The translations under genes and the position numbers were made by a program. Positions 15,251 through 22,147 of a stretch of 44,893 bases of DNA are shown piece by piece (within the stretch, counting starts at the first letter, position 1; each line of letters opens with the position of its first letter). The notes under the pieces were generated by a model. That model searched no databases, had not been told where the DNA came from, and worked only from the letters and a program-made list of their open reading frames with translations. Origin of the DNA: an uncultured Candidatus Saccharibacteria bacterium. Lineage in GTDB: Bacteria > Patescibacteria > Saccharimonadia > Saccharimonadales > UBA6022. The stretch spans positions 1-44,893 of the forward strand of contig CAMPHY010000003.1 in the NCBI GenBank assembly GCA_946886125.1, read 5' to 3'.

Positions 15251-15284
15251 AACGAGCACCTCATAACAGAGGTGCTCGTTCTAT
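15251..15284 (+). terminator. groESL terminator
   Basis: AACGAGCACCTC-ATAACA-GAGGTGCTCGTT, a perfect 12-bp stem followed by CTATT. The T-run is short, but the position and stem strength support termination. Confidence 0.65.
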
Positions 15285-15302
15285 TGTACAGAGGTAGAAT
15301 AG

Positions 15303-15331
15303 TTGACACATATTAATTATATTGTTATGAT
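15303..15331 (+). promoter_or_regulatory. sigma-70 promoter of the coiled-coil gene
   Basis: TTGACA (15303-15308), 17-nt spacer, TATGAT (15326-15331). It rules out the in-frame ATG at 15332 and supports the ATG at 15374. Confidence 0.75.
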
Positions 15332-15373
15332 ATGCTTTGTCTTTCCGACCGACATAAGAGAGAAGTGGTGAGC

Positions 15374-16348
15374 ATGAAAAAGAAGCAGCTGGAGCGAAAG
15401 TTCCGTGAGTTGCTTAAAATAAAGCCAGTCATCGTACAAGAAGGGAGGTTGATAACTCATTTATTACATGAGTTATCGCTCAACCCTGATCGTAGCGGCT
15501 GTCGTTCGAGTATGGTGAAAGCTATGCTTGAACACATGGCTAGTAATGGTGAGATTATACTCACCAAGCGCGGCGAGGTGTACGACGCGGTTGAAGTTGT
15601 TACTGTTGAGGTGTCCAGTATCGAAGCTGAACCATCGACATCTACAGAACAGAATGCAGACCAGGCAGGTAATTTCACTACCACAAAGGACGAGTCACTA
15701 GTGTCATCAATGAGCATTGTCAAAAGCAAGAAGGGCGAACGACTGACGCTCGCCCTTATGGCGCTACAAGGTGCCGCCGATCAAAATGGGGCAATCCATG
15801 AGTCGCGAACTGACGTAATTATCAAGCGCGAGCTTGAGATAACGTTGGGCGCTGCTCAAAGTCTTAACGGCATATTGGGTAAACTTGGGCTTCGTAAGTC
15901 ATCACGCGGCAGAAGCGCCAAGCCGGCGTGGGTGGATATGGGTATCTCAGAGGTAACTGATGAGATGCTTGCGACTATATATGAAAAGCCGCTAGCAACA
16001 GAACAGCCAGTTCTGCCAGCAGCTGGTGAAGATGCCGCAACACCAGAGGGTGACGTTACGATGTCGCCAGCAAGACGCGAAGAGGAGCTTGGCAAAATAA
16101 TTCTAGCACTCGAAAGAGAGCTGGATACAGCCCGGGAGACTATTCAGCGACATGAATTGTCGATTTCTCAAGGACAAGTGTATATGGGCGCGGCAAGTCG
16201 CAAGATCGAAGAGCAGAAGGCAGAACTCGACCTGAAGGATGAAGAGATTCGTCAGCTAACTGTTGAGCTCGAGCCGCTCCGTGCAATCGGGCAGTTAAAC
16301 CCTTCGCCTGTTACTGTCGAAATTCTCCAACGTCACGGAAAGATATAG
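15374..16348 (+). CDS. winged-helix-like and coiled-coil protein, unknown
   Basis: Predicted 324-aa soluble protein not recognised as a family. Two stretches look like winged-helix DNA-binding modules: residues about 12-65 (LLHELSLNPDRSGCRSSM, then MLEHMASNGEIILTKRGEVY) and about 110-170 (LMALQGAADQNGAIHESR to LGLRKSSRGRSAKP). A Ser/Thr/Glu-rich linker joins them. The last third (about 235-310) is a coiled coil (EELGKIILALERELD, KIEEQKAELDLKDEEIRQL). It has a consensus promoter, a leader of about 35 nt and a weak ribosome site, and stands alone with terminators on both sides. I infer a nucleic-acid-binding or nucleoid-associated protein. Confidence 0.62.
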   Translation: MKKKQLERKFRELLKIKPVIVQEGRLITHLLHELSLNPDRSGCRSSMVKAMLEHMASNGEIILTKRGEVYDAVEVVTVEVSSIEAEPSTSTEQNADQAGNFTTTKDESLVSSMSIVKSKKGERLTLALMALQGAADQNGAIHESRTDVIIKRELEITLGAAQSLNGILGKLGLRKSSRGRSAKPAWVDMGISEVTDEMLATIYEKPLATEQPVLPAAGEDAATPEGDVTMSPARREEELGKIILALERELDTARETIQRHELSISQGQVYMGAASRKIEEQKAELDLKDEEIRQLTVELEPLRAIGQLNPSPVTVEILQRHGKI

Positions 16349-16367
16349 TCGTCATGTACTTGGCGCT

Positions 16368-16403
16368 CCCATACCGCAGCCAGCGGTGTGGGATTTTCTT
16401 TTT
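16368..16403 (+). terminator. intrinsic terminator of the coiled-coil gene
   Basis: CCCATACCGC-AGCCA-GCGGTGTGGG, a 10-bp stem with one G-U pair, followed by ATTTTCTTTTT. Confidence 0.85.
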
Positions 16404-16404
16404 C

Positions 16405-16440
16405 GCTATAAAATATAACCTCCGTAGCTCGGAGGTTATA
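16405..16440 (-). terminator. intrinsic terminator of the acidic repeat-poor protein gene
   Basis: TATAACCTCCG (16414-16424) pairs perfectly with CGGAGGTTATA (16430-16440). On the minus strand it is followed by ATTTTA. It serves the gene ending at 16463, back to back with the plus-strand terminator. Confidence 0.7.
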
Positions 16441-16462
16441 GTATTATTTGACGTAAACTAAG

Positions 16463-16948
16463 TTACGCTGTCTTATGTGAGAAAAAATCAATTTCCTTGA
16501 TAATATCAAGCAGTGCTTGTGCGCGGCGGCTATCATCTGGAATTGCTTTAGCGGCTTCGTGGGTGGCAGCAAGGAGGCTTTGGTCGTCCGTTGAGCGAAT
16601 AATAAGTAGAAGGGTATCAAATTTTTCTTCTGGTGCGACGTCAAGTTTATCGACAAGCGGACGAAGTTCAGAGAGAGCATCTTTTTTAATTGTTTCAAGA
16701 TCGCTATTCACTGGTGTCGCTGGCTGCGGTGTGGCCGGTGTCTCTGCTACTGTCGGCTGTTCAGGCTCGGTAACTGGTGCTTCAGGCTCTTCAGTCACTG
16801 TAGCTGTAGCTTGTGCTTCTTTTGCTGCTGTTTCTTCAAAGTCGAGACCACTCGCTGTATTATCAGCTTGTTGGCTTACTCCGGCTAAAACTTTAGCCAG
16901 TTCTTGATCATCACTCATTGGTTGTTGATTTGTTGGTTGAATATCCAT
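16463..16948 (-). CDS. acidic protein with Pro/Glu/Thr-rich linker, unknown
   Basis: Predicted 161-aa cytosolic protein. After a short Gln/Asn-rich start comes a helix (SDDQELAKVLAGVSQQA), then a low-complexity Ala/Pro/Thr/Glu linker (about residues 40-85), then a helical C-terminal domain (SELRPLVDKLDVAPEEKFDTLLLIIRS, then ALLDIIKEIDFFSHKTA). No membrane segment or known family. Start 16948 is preferred because AGGGG lies 8 nt upstream; ATG 16963 is the alternative and would add 5 residues. It is divergent from the PGI/PMI gene. Confidence 0.6.
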   Translation of the reverse strand: MDIQPTNQQPMSDDQELAKVLAGVSQQADNTASGLDFEETAAKEAQATATVTEEPEAPVTEPEQPTVAETPATPQPATPVNSDLETIKKDALSELRPLVDKLDVAPEEKFDTLLLIIRSTDDQSLLAATHEAAKAIPDDSRRAQALLDIIKEIDFFSHKTA

Positions 16949-17015
16949 GCCCACCCCTGACATTAGTACTTATGCTTCTTTAGTTAATACTGTATCATAG
17001 AAGGAGGAAGTGAGT

Positions 17016-17085
17016 AAAGAAAATTAGCTTGCTTATTTTCTTTCGAACAACAAAGTTCTATGTGTAAATTTAATTACGCATAGAA
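17016..17085 (+). promoter_or_regulatory. two hairpins in the leader region of the PGI/PMI gene
   Basis: The 177-nt divergent gap contains AAAGAAAAT/ATTTTCTTT (17016-17024 and 17035-17043) and TTCTATGTGTAA/TTACGCATAGAA (17056-17067 and 17074-17085, one G-U). A weak TATAAC at 17090-17095 may be a -10 box. An AGGAGG at 17002-17007 precedes only a 5-codon GTG frame and is probably not used. The roles are unknown. Confidence 0.35.
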
Positions 17086-17125
17086 AAAGTATAACTTGCA
17101 AGTAAACCGGTGGAGGTGGAAATAG

Positions 17126-18166
17126 ATGTTAGATGATAGTAACGTACTCACTCAGCGTGACCCTGAGAATGCACTTGGTGTGGCGGCCGAACAATACCAG
17201 CAAGCGCGCTTTGCGGTTGCGGTAAATCACCCAGAGCATGATGGTCGAGAAATTACTCGAGTGGTGATAGCTGGCATGGGTGGATCCGCACTGGCAGCAC
17301 TTGTTGTAAAATCGTGGCTAAAAGCTGAACTAGCTGTCCCGTTTGAAGTGGTGAGAACATATGATTTACCATCATATGTCGATTCGAGTACTTTAGTAAT
17401 CGCTAGTAGCTATTCGGGAAATACCGAAGAAACACTGAGCGGGCTTAAACAGGCACGTGATCGGGGTGCTCAGATAGCTGTAATCACCTCAGGTGGAAAA
17501 CTGCTTGATTGGGCTGATGCTGACAGTATTGCTCATGTAGCACTACCGACACACTTGCAACCACGTATGGCAGTTATTTATAACCTCCGCGCCCTCGTCG
17601 CGCTTCTGGCGCATTTTGGCGTTACATCGTACATGGCTTTTGAAGATATTGCTGCAACAGCTGACTGGCTTGAAGCCGAGAGCGCAAAGTGGACAGGGGG
17701 TGTGACGACTGACAAGAATTACGCCAAACAACTTGCCCTGATGGCTGTAGGGAAAACACCTGTTTTTTATGGCGGCAGCCTTATGAGTCCAGTGGCGTAT
17801 AAGTGGAAAATTAGTTGGAATGAAAACGCCAAAAATGTGGCATTTTGGAATGAATACCCCGAATTTAATCATAATGAATTTATGGGCTGGACGTCACATC
17901 CGATTGAAAAACCATTCGCCGTATTTGATCTTGTGAGTGAATTTGAGCATCCGCAAATTTTGAAACGCTTTGAAGTGTCTGATCGATTATTGAGTGGCAA
18001 GCGGCCAAAAGCCACGGTGATTAATCTAAAAGGTAATAATGAGATTGCCCAAATACTATGGGGAAGTATATTGGCAGATTTTGTTAGTATCTACGTGGCA
18101 ATTTTAAATGGTGTTAATCCAACACCTGTACCGCTAATCGAGAAATTAAAAACCGAATTAGCGTAA
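17126..18166 (+). CDS. bifunctional phosphoglucose/phosphomannose isomerase
   Basis: Predicted 346-aa SIS-domain isomerase of the archaeal-type PGI/PMI family, interconverting glucose-6-P or mannose-6-P with fructose-6-P. The first SIS domain has GMGGSALAA and the sugar-phosphate loop SSYSGNTEETL. The C-terminal domain has WNENAKNVAFWNEYPEFNHNEFMGW with the catalytic Glu and His region, and KTELA at the end. It takes the place of classical Pgi, a choice seen in many CPR genomes. Strong ribosome site GGAGGTGG 8 nt before the ATG. Probably co-transcribed with the membrane protein 6 nt downstream. Confidence 0.9.
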   Translation: MLDDSNVLTQRDPENALGVAAEQYQQARFAVAVNHPEHDGREITRVVIAGMGGSALAALVVKSWLKAELAVPFEVVRTYDLPSYVDSSTLVIASSYSGNTEETLSGLKQARDRGAQIAVITSGGKLLDWADADSIAHVALPTHLQPRMAVIYNLRALVALLAHFGVTSYMAFEDIAATADWLEAESAKWTGGVTTDKNYAKQLALMAVGKTPVFYGGSLMSPVAYKWKISWNENAKNVAFWNEYPEFNHNEFMGWTSHPIEKPFAVFDLVSEFEHPQILKRFEVSDRLLSGKRPKATVINLKGNNEIAQILWGSILADFVSIYVAILNGVNPTPVPLIEKLKTELA

Positions 18167-18172
18167 CGCACT

Positions 18173-18679
18173 ATGAGGCAACAACCAGTCACTGCCATAC
18201 ATTTATTAAGACAGGATGTGTGGCGTTGGATAGCAGCGGTATTAGTGGCTGTATTGCCTCTGTATGCTTTTGCTGGTTTATACTATATTTCAACCGGCGA
18301 TTATAACCAGCCGCTTGAAAGTGTGATGGCGGGGCCGCGCGGGCAGCTTGGCGCTATGCTTGGTGTATTTGTCTTTCCTATAATTATCTCTGTTCGTGTC
18401 ATTGGCTTTCGTAATTGGAGCTGGTTTAAGATGACGCTTATCGCACTTGCGGTTGCCGCGATATTGCCGTCGGCTCTCGCTAATCAATTACTACCTGGGA
18501 GTTATATTCGATTTGGTATAACCTTGGTGCTACTAACCATTAGTTATCAATTAGCCCGTTATGTTTATCAAAGCCGCTATGAAGATATAGCGGAACGACA
18601 ATATACACCTATTGCACTTAGTATACTGATCACAGCAGTCGTCATCTGTGTCGGACTACTTTTGCCAATTCAACTTTAG
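18173..18679 (+). CDS. multi-pass membrane protein, unknown
   Basis: Predicted 168-aa integral membrane protein with about five hydrophobic helices (around residues 18-38, 57-76, 84-103, 111-128 and 145-165). No family recognised. It begins 6 nt after the PGI/PMI stop without an obvious ribosome site and ends in a 4-nt overlap with the convergent ABC permease gene. The short charged loops suggest no large outside domain. The function is unknown. Confidence 0.65.
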   Translation: MRQQPVTAIHLLRQDVWRWIAAVLVAVLPLYAFAGLYYISTGDYNQPLESVMAGPRGQLGAMLGVFVFPIIISVRVIGFRNWSWFKMTLIALAVAAILPSALANQLLPGSYIRFGITLVLLTISYQLARYVYQSRYEDIAERQYTPIALSILITAVVICVGLLLPIQL

Positions 18680-19905
18680 TTATAGTGTCGCAAAGCTTCA
18701 ATCGGGTCTTTTCGAGCAGCGCGAATGGCAGGGTAGATGCCAAATAAGACGCCTACAATGAGCGAGACCGCAGCAGCGATGCCGGCAATTTCCCAGCTGA
18801 AGACAGGTGCAAACGTGAGCTGGGTACTAATTGCAAACGCAAGTAGATAGCCAGCGAGATAGCCAGCAATACCGCCACCAAGGCCAATCGCAAGTGACTC
18901 GATGAGGAACTGCCAAATGATCTGGCTATTACTTGCACCGAGTGCTTTGCGAAGGCCAATTTCACGCGTACGTTCAGCAACGCTCACCAACATAATATTC
19001 ATAATACCGATACCACCGACAATCAATGAGATACTTGCAATGGCAGCGCTCACTCCGGCAATTGTAAAGAAAAGTTGGCTGGTTGGCTGAGACAATTCCT
19101 CGCCTGAAAGAATAGTGAAATCTCGCTCTTCATTATGTGCTTCTAGAAGTGTACGTTCGACGTTGGCGATCATGGGCTGCAGGCTATCAACGCTATTAGC
19201 TTGAATATTAATCTGTTGAATCTGGGTGACGTCGCGATTAAATGTTTTGGCTTGGTCGAGGTGAATAATGGCTGCCGTGTCAAAATCAATATTATTATAG
19301 TTAATAGGATTACTCAGTCGATCAAGCACGCCAATGACCGTAAATGTTTGTCCGCGTATTGTCATTGTCTGGCCGATTGATTGATCGGTACCAAATAAGT
19401 TGATTGATAGCTGTACACCAATGACAGCGGTATCTGGATTGATGAATTCATCGAGGAATTGGCCTTCACTTACTTTAAGGTCGGCAATTTCTTGTAATGA
19501 AGGGGTGGTAGCAACAATCGAGGCTCGTTCAATCGTCGTCTCATCAGCAGTGATGCTACCGGTCATTGTCATGAGCGGAGCCGCCGCTTTGACGCCGTCA
19601 ACTTCAGTAATTTTTCGATAGTCTGACTCTGTCAGGGTGCTGGTGGCAAACTGTGATTGTGCGGTGGGAAGAGAGAAGTTATCGGACGTTTGCAGTGGTG
19701 CGCCAGGACGAACAACGGCAATATTCCCGCCAAGGTCTTCTACTTGGTTGCTGACAATTTGCATTGCGCCGCCACTTAGGGCAAGTATGGCTGTAATACT
19801 TGCAATACCGATCGTTACACCGAGCATAGTAAGGGCAGTTCGCATTTTTGTACTATACAGTGACTGCGTAGCGTTTTGGAGGTGATTGAGAACAAGCAGT
19901 CGCAT
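18676..19905 (-). CDS. MacB/FtsX-type ABC transporter permease
   Basis: Predicted 409-aa permease. The N-terminal helix (ALTMLGVTIGIASITAILALSGG), a long extracytoplasmic MacB-like domain (about residues 50-270) and three C-terminal helices with the GIGIMNIMLVSVAERTREIGLRKALGAS signature define the family. These transporters act as mechanotransmission machines that export peptides, toxins or lipoproteins or signal across the membrane. Its ATG shares one base with the stop of the ATPase gene (TAATG), so translation is coupled. There is no adjacent MacA-type adaptor. The substrate is unknown. Confidence 0.93.
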   Translation of the reverse strand: MRLLVLNHLQNATQSLYSTKMRTALTMLGVTIGIASITAILALSGGAMQIVSNQVEDLGGNIAVVRPGAPLQTSDNFSLPTAQSQFATSTLTESDYRKITEVDGVKAAAPLMTMTGSITADETTIERASIVATTPSLQEIADLKVSEGQFLDEFINPDTAVIGVQLSINLFGTDQSIGQTMTIRGQTFTVIGVLDRLSNPINYNNIDFDTAAIIHLDQAKTFNRDVTQIQQINIQANSVDSLQPMIANVERTLLEAHNEERDFTILSGEELSQPTSQLFFTIAGVSAAIASISLIVGGIGIMNIMLVSVAERTREIGLRKALGASNSQIIWQFLIESLAIGLGGGIAGYLAGYLLAFAISTQLTFAPVFSWEIAGIAAAVSLIVGVLFGIYPAIRAARKDPIEALRHYN

Positions 19906-20732
19906 TATTTCTTTTCCTTTTTAGTTGAGGTGTCTTTTGATGATTCTTCTTCATCATTTTTTTCGTCTTCATATGCAGCGCGAGCATGGGCGTCGAGGCG
20001 ACGTTTAATACCGGAAGCTTCTTTTTTTGTCCGAGGTGCTTTTGTATCGGTATCGATTTTTCCATCAAGCATTGTAATGACACGGCTAGCATAGGTAGTC
20101 AGGTCAGGGTTGTGGGTGACCATAATAATTGTGTTACCGCGCTTATGAATGTCTGAAAGCTCTTCCATAATAATATGACTAGCACGGCTATCGAGGTTAC
20201 CAGTTGGTTCGTCGGCCAAGATAATTGATGGTTCGTTAACGAGAGCACGAGCAATGGCAACGCGCTGAGTTTGGCCACCGGATAATTGCCAAGGCATGTA
20301 ATATTCACGCTCGCCGAGGTGGAAGGTTTTGAGCATCGCGCTCGCTTTTTGAAGACGTTTTGTTTTAGTGAGACCTTTATAGGTAAGTGGTAGGGCAACA
20401 TTTTCAATAACGTTTAACCGCGGAACAAGATTGAAGCTTTGAAACACAATGCCAATTTGCTTAGACCGAATGCGAGCATGACGACGAGCGCTGAGGGCTT
20501 CGACTGCCTTACCATTGAGTATGTATTCGCCGTCGGTCGTACGATCGAGTAGCCCCAAGACATTTAAGAGAGTCGTTTTTCCGCAGCCGCTCGGTCCCAT
20601 GATGGCGATAAACTCACCTTTCTCTATAGTGAGATCAACACCATCTAATGCAAAATGTTCAGCGTCACCAACACCAAAACGCTTCTTGAGGCTTCGTAAT
20701 TCAATAACTGGTGGAGTCGCTGGCTTTTTCAT
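19905..20732 (-). CDS. MacB/LolD-type ABC transporter ATP-binding protein
   Basis: Predicted 275-aa ATPase partner of the downstream permease. Walker A GPSGCGKT (residues 46-53), signature LSGGQTQRVAIARAL (about 150), Walker B IILADEPTGNLD and the switch His in VTHNPDL are intact. After the normal domain comes an unusual highly charged tail of about 45 residues (KRRLDAHARAAYEDE, then Glu/Asp/Lys-rich to the end), not typical for the family and possibly a docking or regulatory extension. The start is fixed by a TATAAT box 8 nt upstream. Confidence 0.93.
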   Translation of the reverse strand: MKKPATPPVIELRSLKKRFGVGDAEHFALDGVDLTIEKGEFIAIMGPSGCGKTTLLNVLGLLDRTTDGEYILNGKAVEALSARRHARIRSKQIGIVFQSFNLVPRLNVIENVALPLTYKGLTKTKRLQKASAMLKTFHLGEREYYMPWQLSGGQTQRVAIARALVNEPSIILADEPTGNLDSRASHIIMEELSDIHKRGNTIIMVTHNPDLTTYASRVITMLDGKIDTDTKAPRTKKEASGIKRRLDAHARAAYEDEKNDEEESSKDTSTKKEKK

Positions 20733-20740
20733 TGTTATCT

Positions 20741-20746
20741 ATTATA
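20741..20746 (-). promoter_or_regulatory. -10 box of a leaderless promoter (ABC operon)
   Basis: TATAAT on the minus strand, 8 nt before the ATG at 20732. Confidence 0.6.
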
Positions 20747-20800
20747 GTGAGTCGGAACGAAAAACTGCAACTACTCGAGTGGCGTGATTAATACAACTGA

Positions 20801-20806
20801 TATACT
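20801..20806 (+). promoter_or_regulatory. -10 box of the tRNA-Ser promoter
   Basis: TATACT, 10 nt upstream of the mature tRNA 5' end, implying a very short 5' trailer. No good -35. Confidence 0.45.
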
Positions 20807-20816
20807 AATGAGACAG

Positions 20817-20906
20817 GGAGAGGTGGCCGAGTGGTTGAAGGCGCACGCTTGGAAAGCGTGTATAGCAGCAATGTTATCGCAGGTTCGAATCCTGTTCTCT
20901 CCGCCA
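20817..20906 (+). tRNA. tRNA-Ser (GGA anticodon)
   Basis: Class II tRNA of 90 nt. The acceptor stem GGAGAGG pairs with TCTCTCC (last pair G-U), discriminator G, CCA encoded. D-arm with GTGGTTGAAGGC, anticodon stem CACGC/GCGTG with loop TTGGAAA (anticodon GGA, codons UCC/UCU), a long variable arm (around TATAGCAGCAATGTTATC) and T-arm CAGGTTCGAATCCTG. The long arm and discriminator G confirm serine. Confidence 0.97.
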
Positions 20907-20960
20907 TATTTAAGAAATAATCTATTTGTCGCTACATAACTATGCGAAAGGAGATGGTAT

Positions 20961-21311
20961 ATGCAAAAGAATCAGCAGGTGAGTGAGTATATACAGAACC
21001 AGCCACCACTACAAAAAGAAATATGCCAAGCACTCCGTGACATGATTGCGACAAAATCTCCAGAACTTGTTGAAGAGTTGAAGTGGTATTCGCCGGTTTA
21101 TACAAAACAAAATGGCAGTGGTGTGTGCCACATCAAGGCCAATTTACATGATGTTAATTTTGGATTTGATCAAGGTGCGCATTTGAAAGATCCGCGTCAT
21201 TTATTGATAGGAACTGGTAAGAATATGCGTCATGTAAAATTCAAACAACTCAGTGAGATTGACTTTGAGTACCTTGCAATGCTTTTACATCAAGCTATTA
21301 GTTTAAAGTAA
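20961..21311 (+). CDS. DUF1801-family protein
   Basis: Predicted 116-aa protein of the YdhG/YjdI-like DUF1801 group. The helical opening ([23 protein letters not shown]) followed by [12 protein letters not shown] and [14 protein letters not shown] is typical of the family (usual form ..WGxPxYxx.., then VxxxFxxGxxL.DP). The biochemical role is not established. It has an AGGAG ribosome site 8 nt before its ATG, 54 nt after tRNA-Ser, and may be read from the tRNA promoter. The next gene starts 8 nt downstream. Confidence 0.75.
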   Translation: MQKNQQVSEYIQNQPPLQKEICQALRDMIATKSPELVEELKWYSPVYTKQNGSGVCHIKANLHDVNFGFDQGAHLKDPRHLLIGTGKNMRHVKFKQLSEIDFEYLAMLLHQAISLK

Positions 21312-21319
21312 CTATTATT

Positions 21320-21868
21320 ATGGAATATGATCCCTTCTCGGAAAAAGTATATGATCGATCCTCTGAAGTGGTACGAGATGCGTTATTTACGCTTGAAGTA
21401 GCGACTGGATTTGAGAGGGACGAGCGATTTGCTCTTGTAGAACATGCACTTGTGGAAACTATGAGAATCGGTGAAGATAGTACTCAACTTATGGAGTACT
21501 ATGACGGTCTGATTCAAGAGATCGTTGAGAAAAAAGAGGGTAGTGCGTATACCGTAGCCCAAATTGGTGGCTTGATACGTAAAGCCACGATACGTTTTGT
21601 TGGCGGAAAAACCCAAGACTATATAAAAGATTTACGTGATATCGCTACGTATAGTCATAATATCCGTCTTGAGCAAGTAGAGTATGGTGTCGAGTGGTTA
21701 TTGAGTGGGGAAGTGGCTGCTACTTTAAGTTCCTACGCTGAATTTGACAGCGAGACACTGACTGAGGTTGCTGGCGCTCCGCTTGACGAAGCTTTTGAAA
21801 TGGCCTACGGATATCTTATACAAGCAGGGTATGATCCCGACGAGATAATCGGTATGTTTCATGATTAG
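21320..21868 (+). CDS. unknown helical protein, 182 aa
   Basis: Predicted 182-aa soluble, acidic protein, helical throughout (DERFALVEHALVETMRIGED, DSTQLMEYYDGLIQEIVEKKEG, then SYAEFDSETLTEVAGAP). No family recognised, and no Cys-, His- or nucleotide-binding motif visible. It is 8 nt downstream of the DUF1801 gene with no clear ribosome site. A gap of 279 nt with the nrd control region follows. Confidence 0.6.
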   Translation: MEYDPFSEKVYDRSSEVVRDALFTLEVATGFERDERFALVEHALVETMRIGEDSTQLMEYYDGLIQEIVEKKEGSAYTVAQIGGLIRKATIRFVGGKTQDYIKDLRDIATYSHNIRLEQVEYGVEWLLSGEVAATLSSYAEFDSETLTEVAGAPLDEAFEMAYGYLIQAGYDPDEIIGMFHD

Positions 21869-21963
21869 GTCACTTGGATCGACGTTGTAAATAACAAACA
21901 CAAGCAGCTAAGGTGTTAAAAGTTCGTTCATATCGCTTTTGTTTATAAAATACGTAAAAAAGC

Positions 21964-21992
21964 TTGAAAAACCATATATGGGGGCCTATAGT
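21964..21992 (+). promoter_or_regulatory. nrd operon promoter
   Basis: TTGAAA (21964-21969), 17-nt spacer, TATAGT (21987-21992). It predicts a start near 21999 and a leader of about 148 nt. Confidence 0.6.
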
Positions 21993-22017
21993 ACTACTCA
22001 GACGCTATATATGTAGC
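21973..22017. promoter_or_regulatory. pair of palindromic NrdR-like boxes
   Basis: CCATATATGG (21973-21982) lies between -35 and -10, and GCTATATATGTAGC (22004-22017) lies just after the start site. Their centres are 33 bp apart, about three helical turns. Known NrdR boxes are AT-rich palindromes with a TATAT core in pairs a whole number of turns apart, upstream of nrd genes. NrdR itself is not in the window. Confidence 0.55.
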
Positions 22018-22040
22018 TGTTCAATAAAAATACACATATT

Positions 22041-22107
22041 GCAAGAAAGATTTGCACTTACCACTGGAGAACTCCAGAGGTAGTTTTCTTGCACCACTTT
22101 GAGGGAG
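22041..22107 (+). ncRNA. structured 5' leader element of the nrd operon
   Basis: Outer stem GCAAGAAA (22041-22048) with TTTCTTGC (22085-22092). Inside it, TACC-A-CTGGAG / CTCCAG-A-GGTA forms an 11-bp stem with one A-A mismatch and a tiny loop (22060-22082). A CCAC/GGTGG pair follows before the ribosome site. No match to a cobalamin riboswitch or other known class that I can see. It may control translation or mRNA stability. Confidence 0.4.
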
Positions 22108-22147
22108 GTGGCATGTGTATGCAAAATATAATTAATAGGGGAATGAT

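Noticed and set aside
17002..17027. Leader peptide frame (GTG plus 4 codons) after an AGGAGG
   Set aside because: The AGGAGG is only 2 nt from the GTG, and the frame has 5 codons with no repeated amino acid; no support for translation.
21869..21960. Gene in the gap after the 182-aa gene
   Set aside because: No reading frame with a start signal; only the nrd control region further on.
22018..22147. Adenosylcobalamin riboswitch before nrdA
   Set aside because: The CTGGAGAACTCCAG stretch superficially recalls a B12 box, but the leader is too short and lacks the remaining conserved core; class I enzymes also do not use cobalamin.
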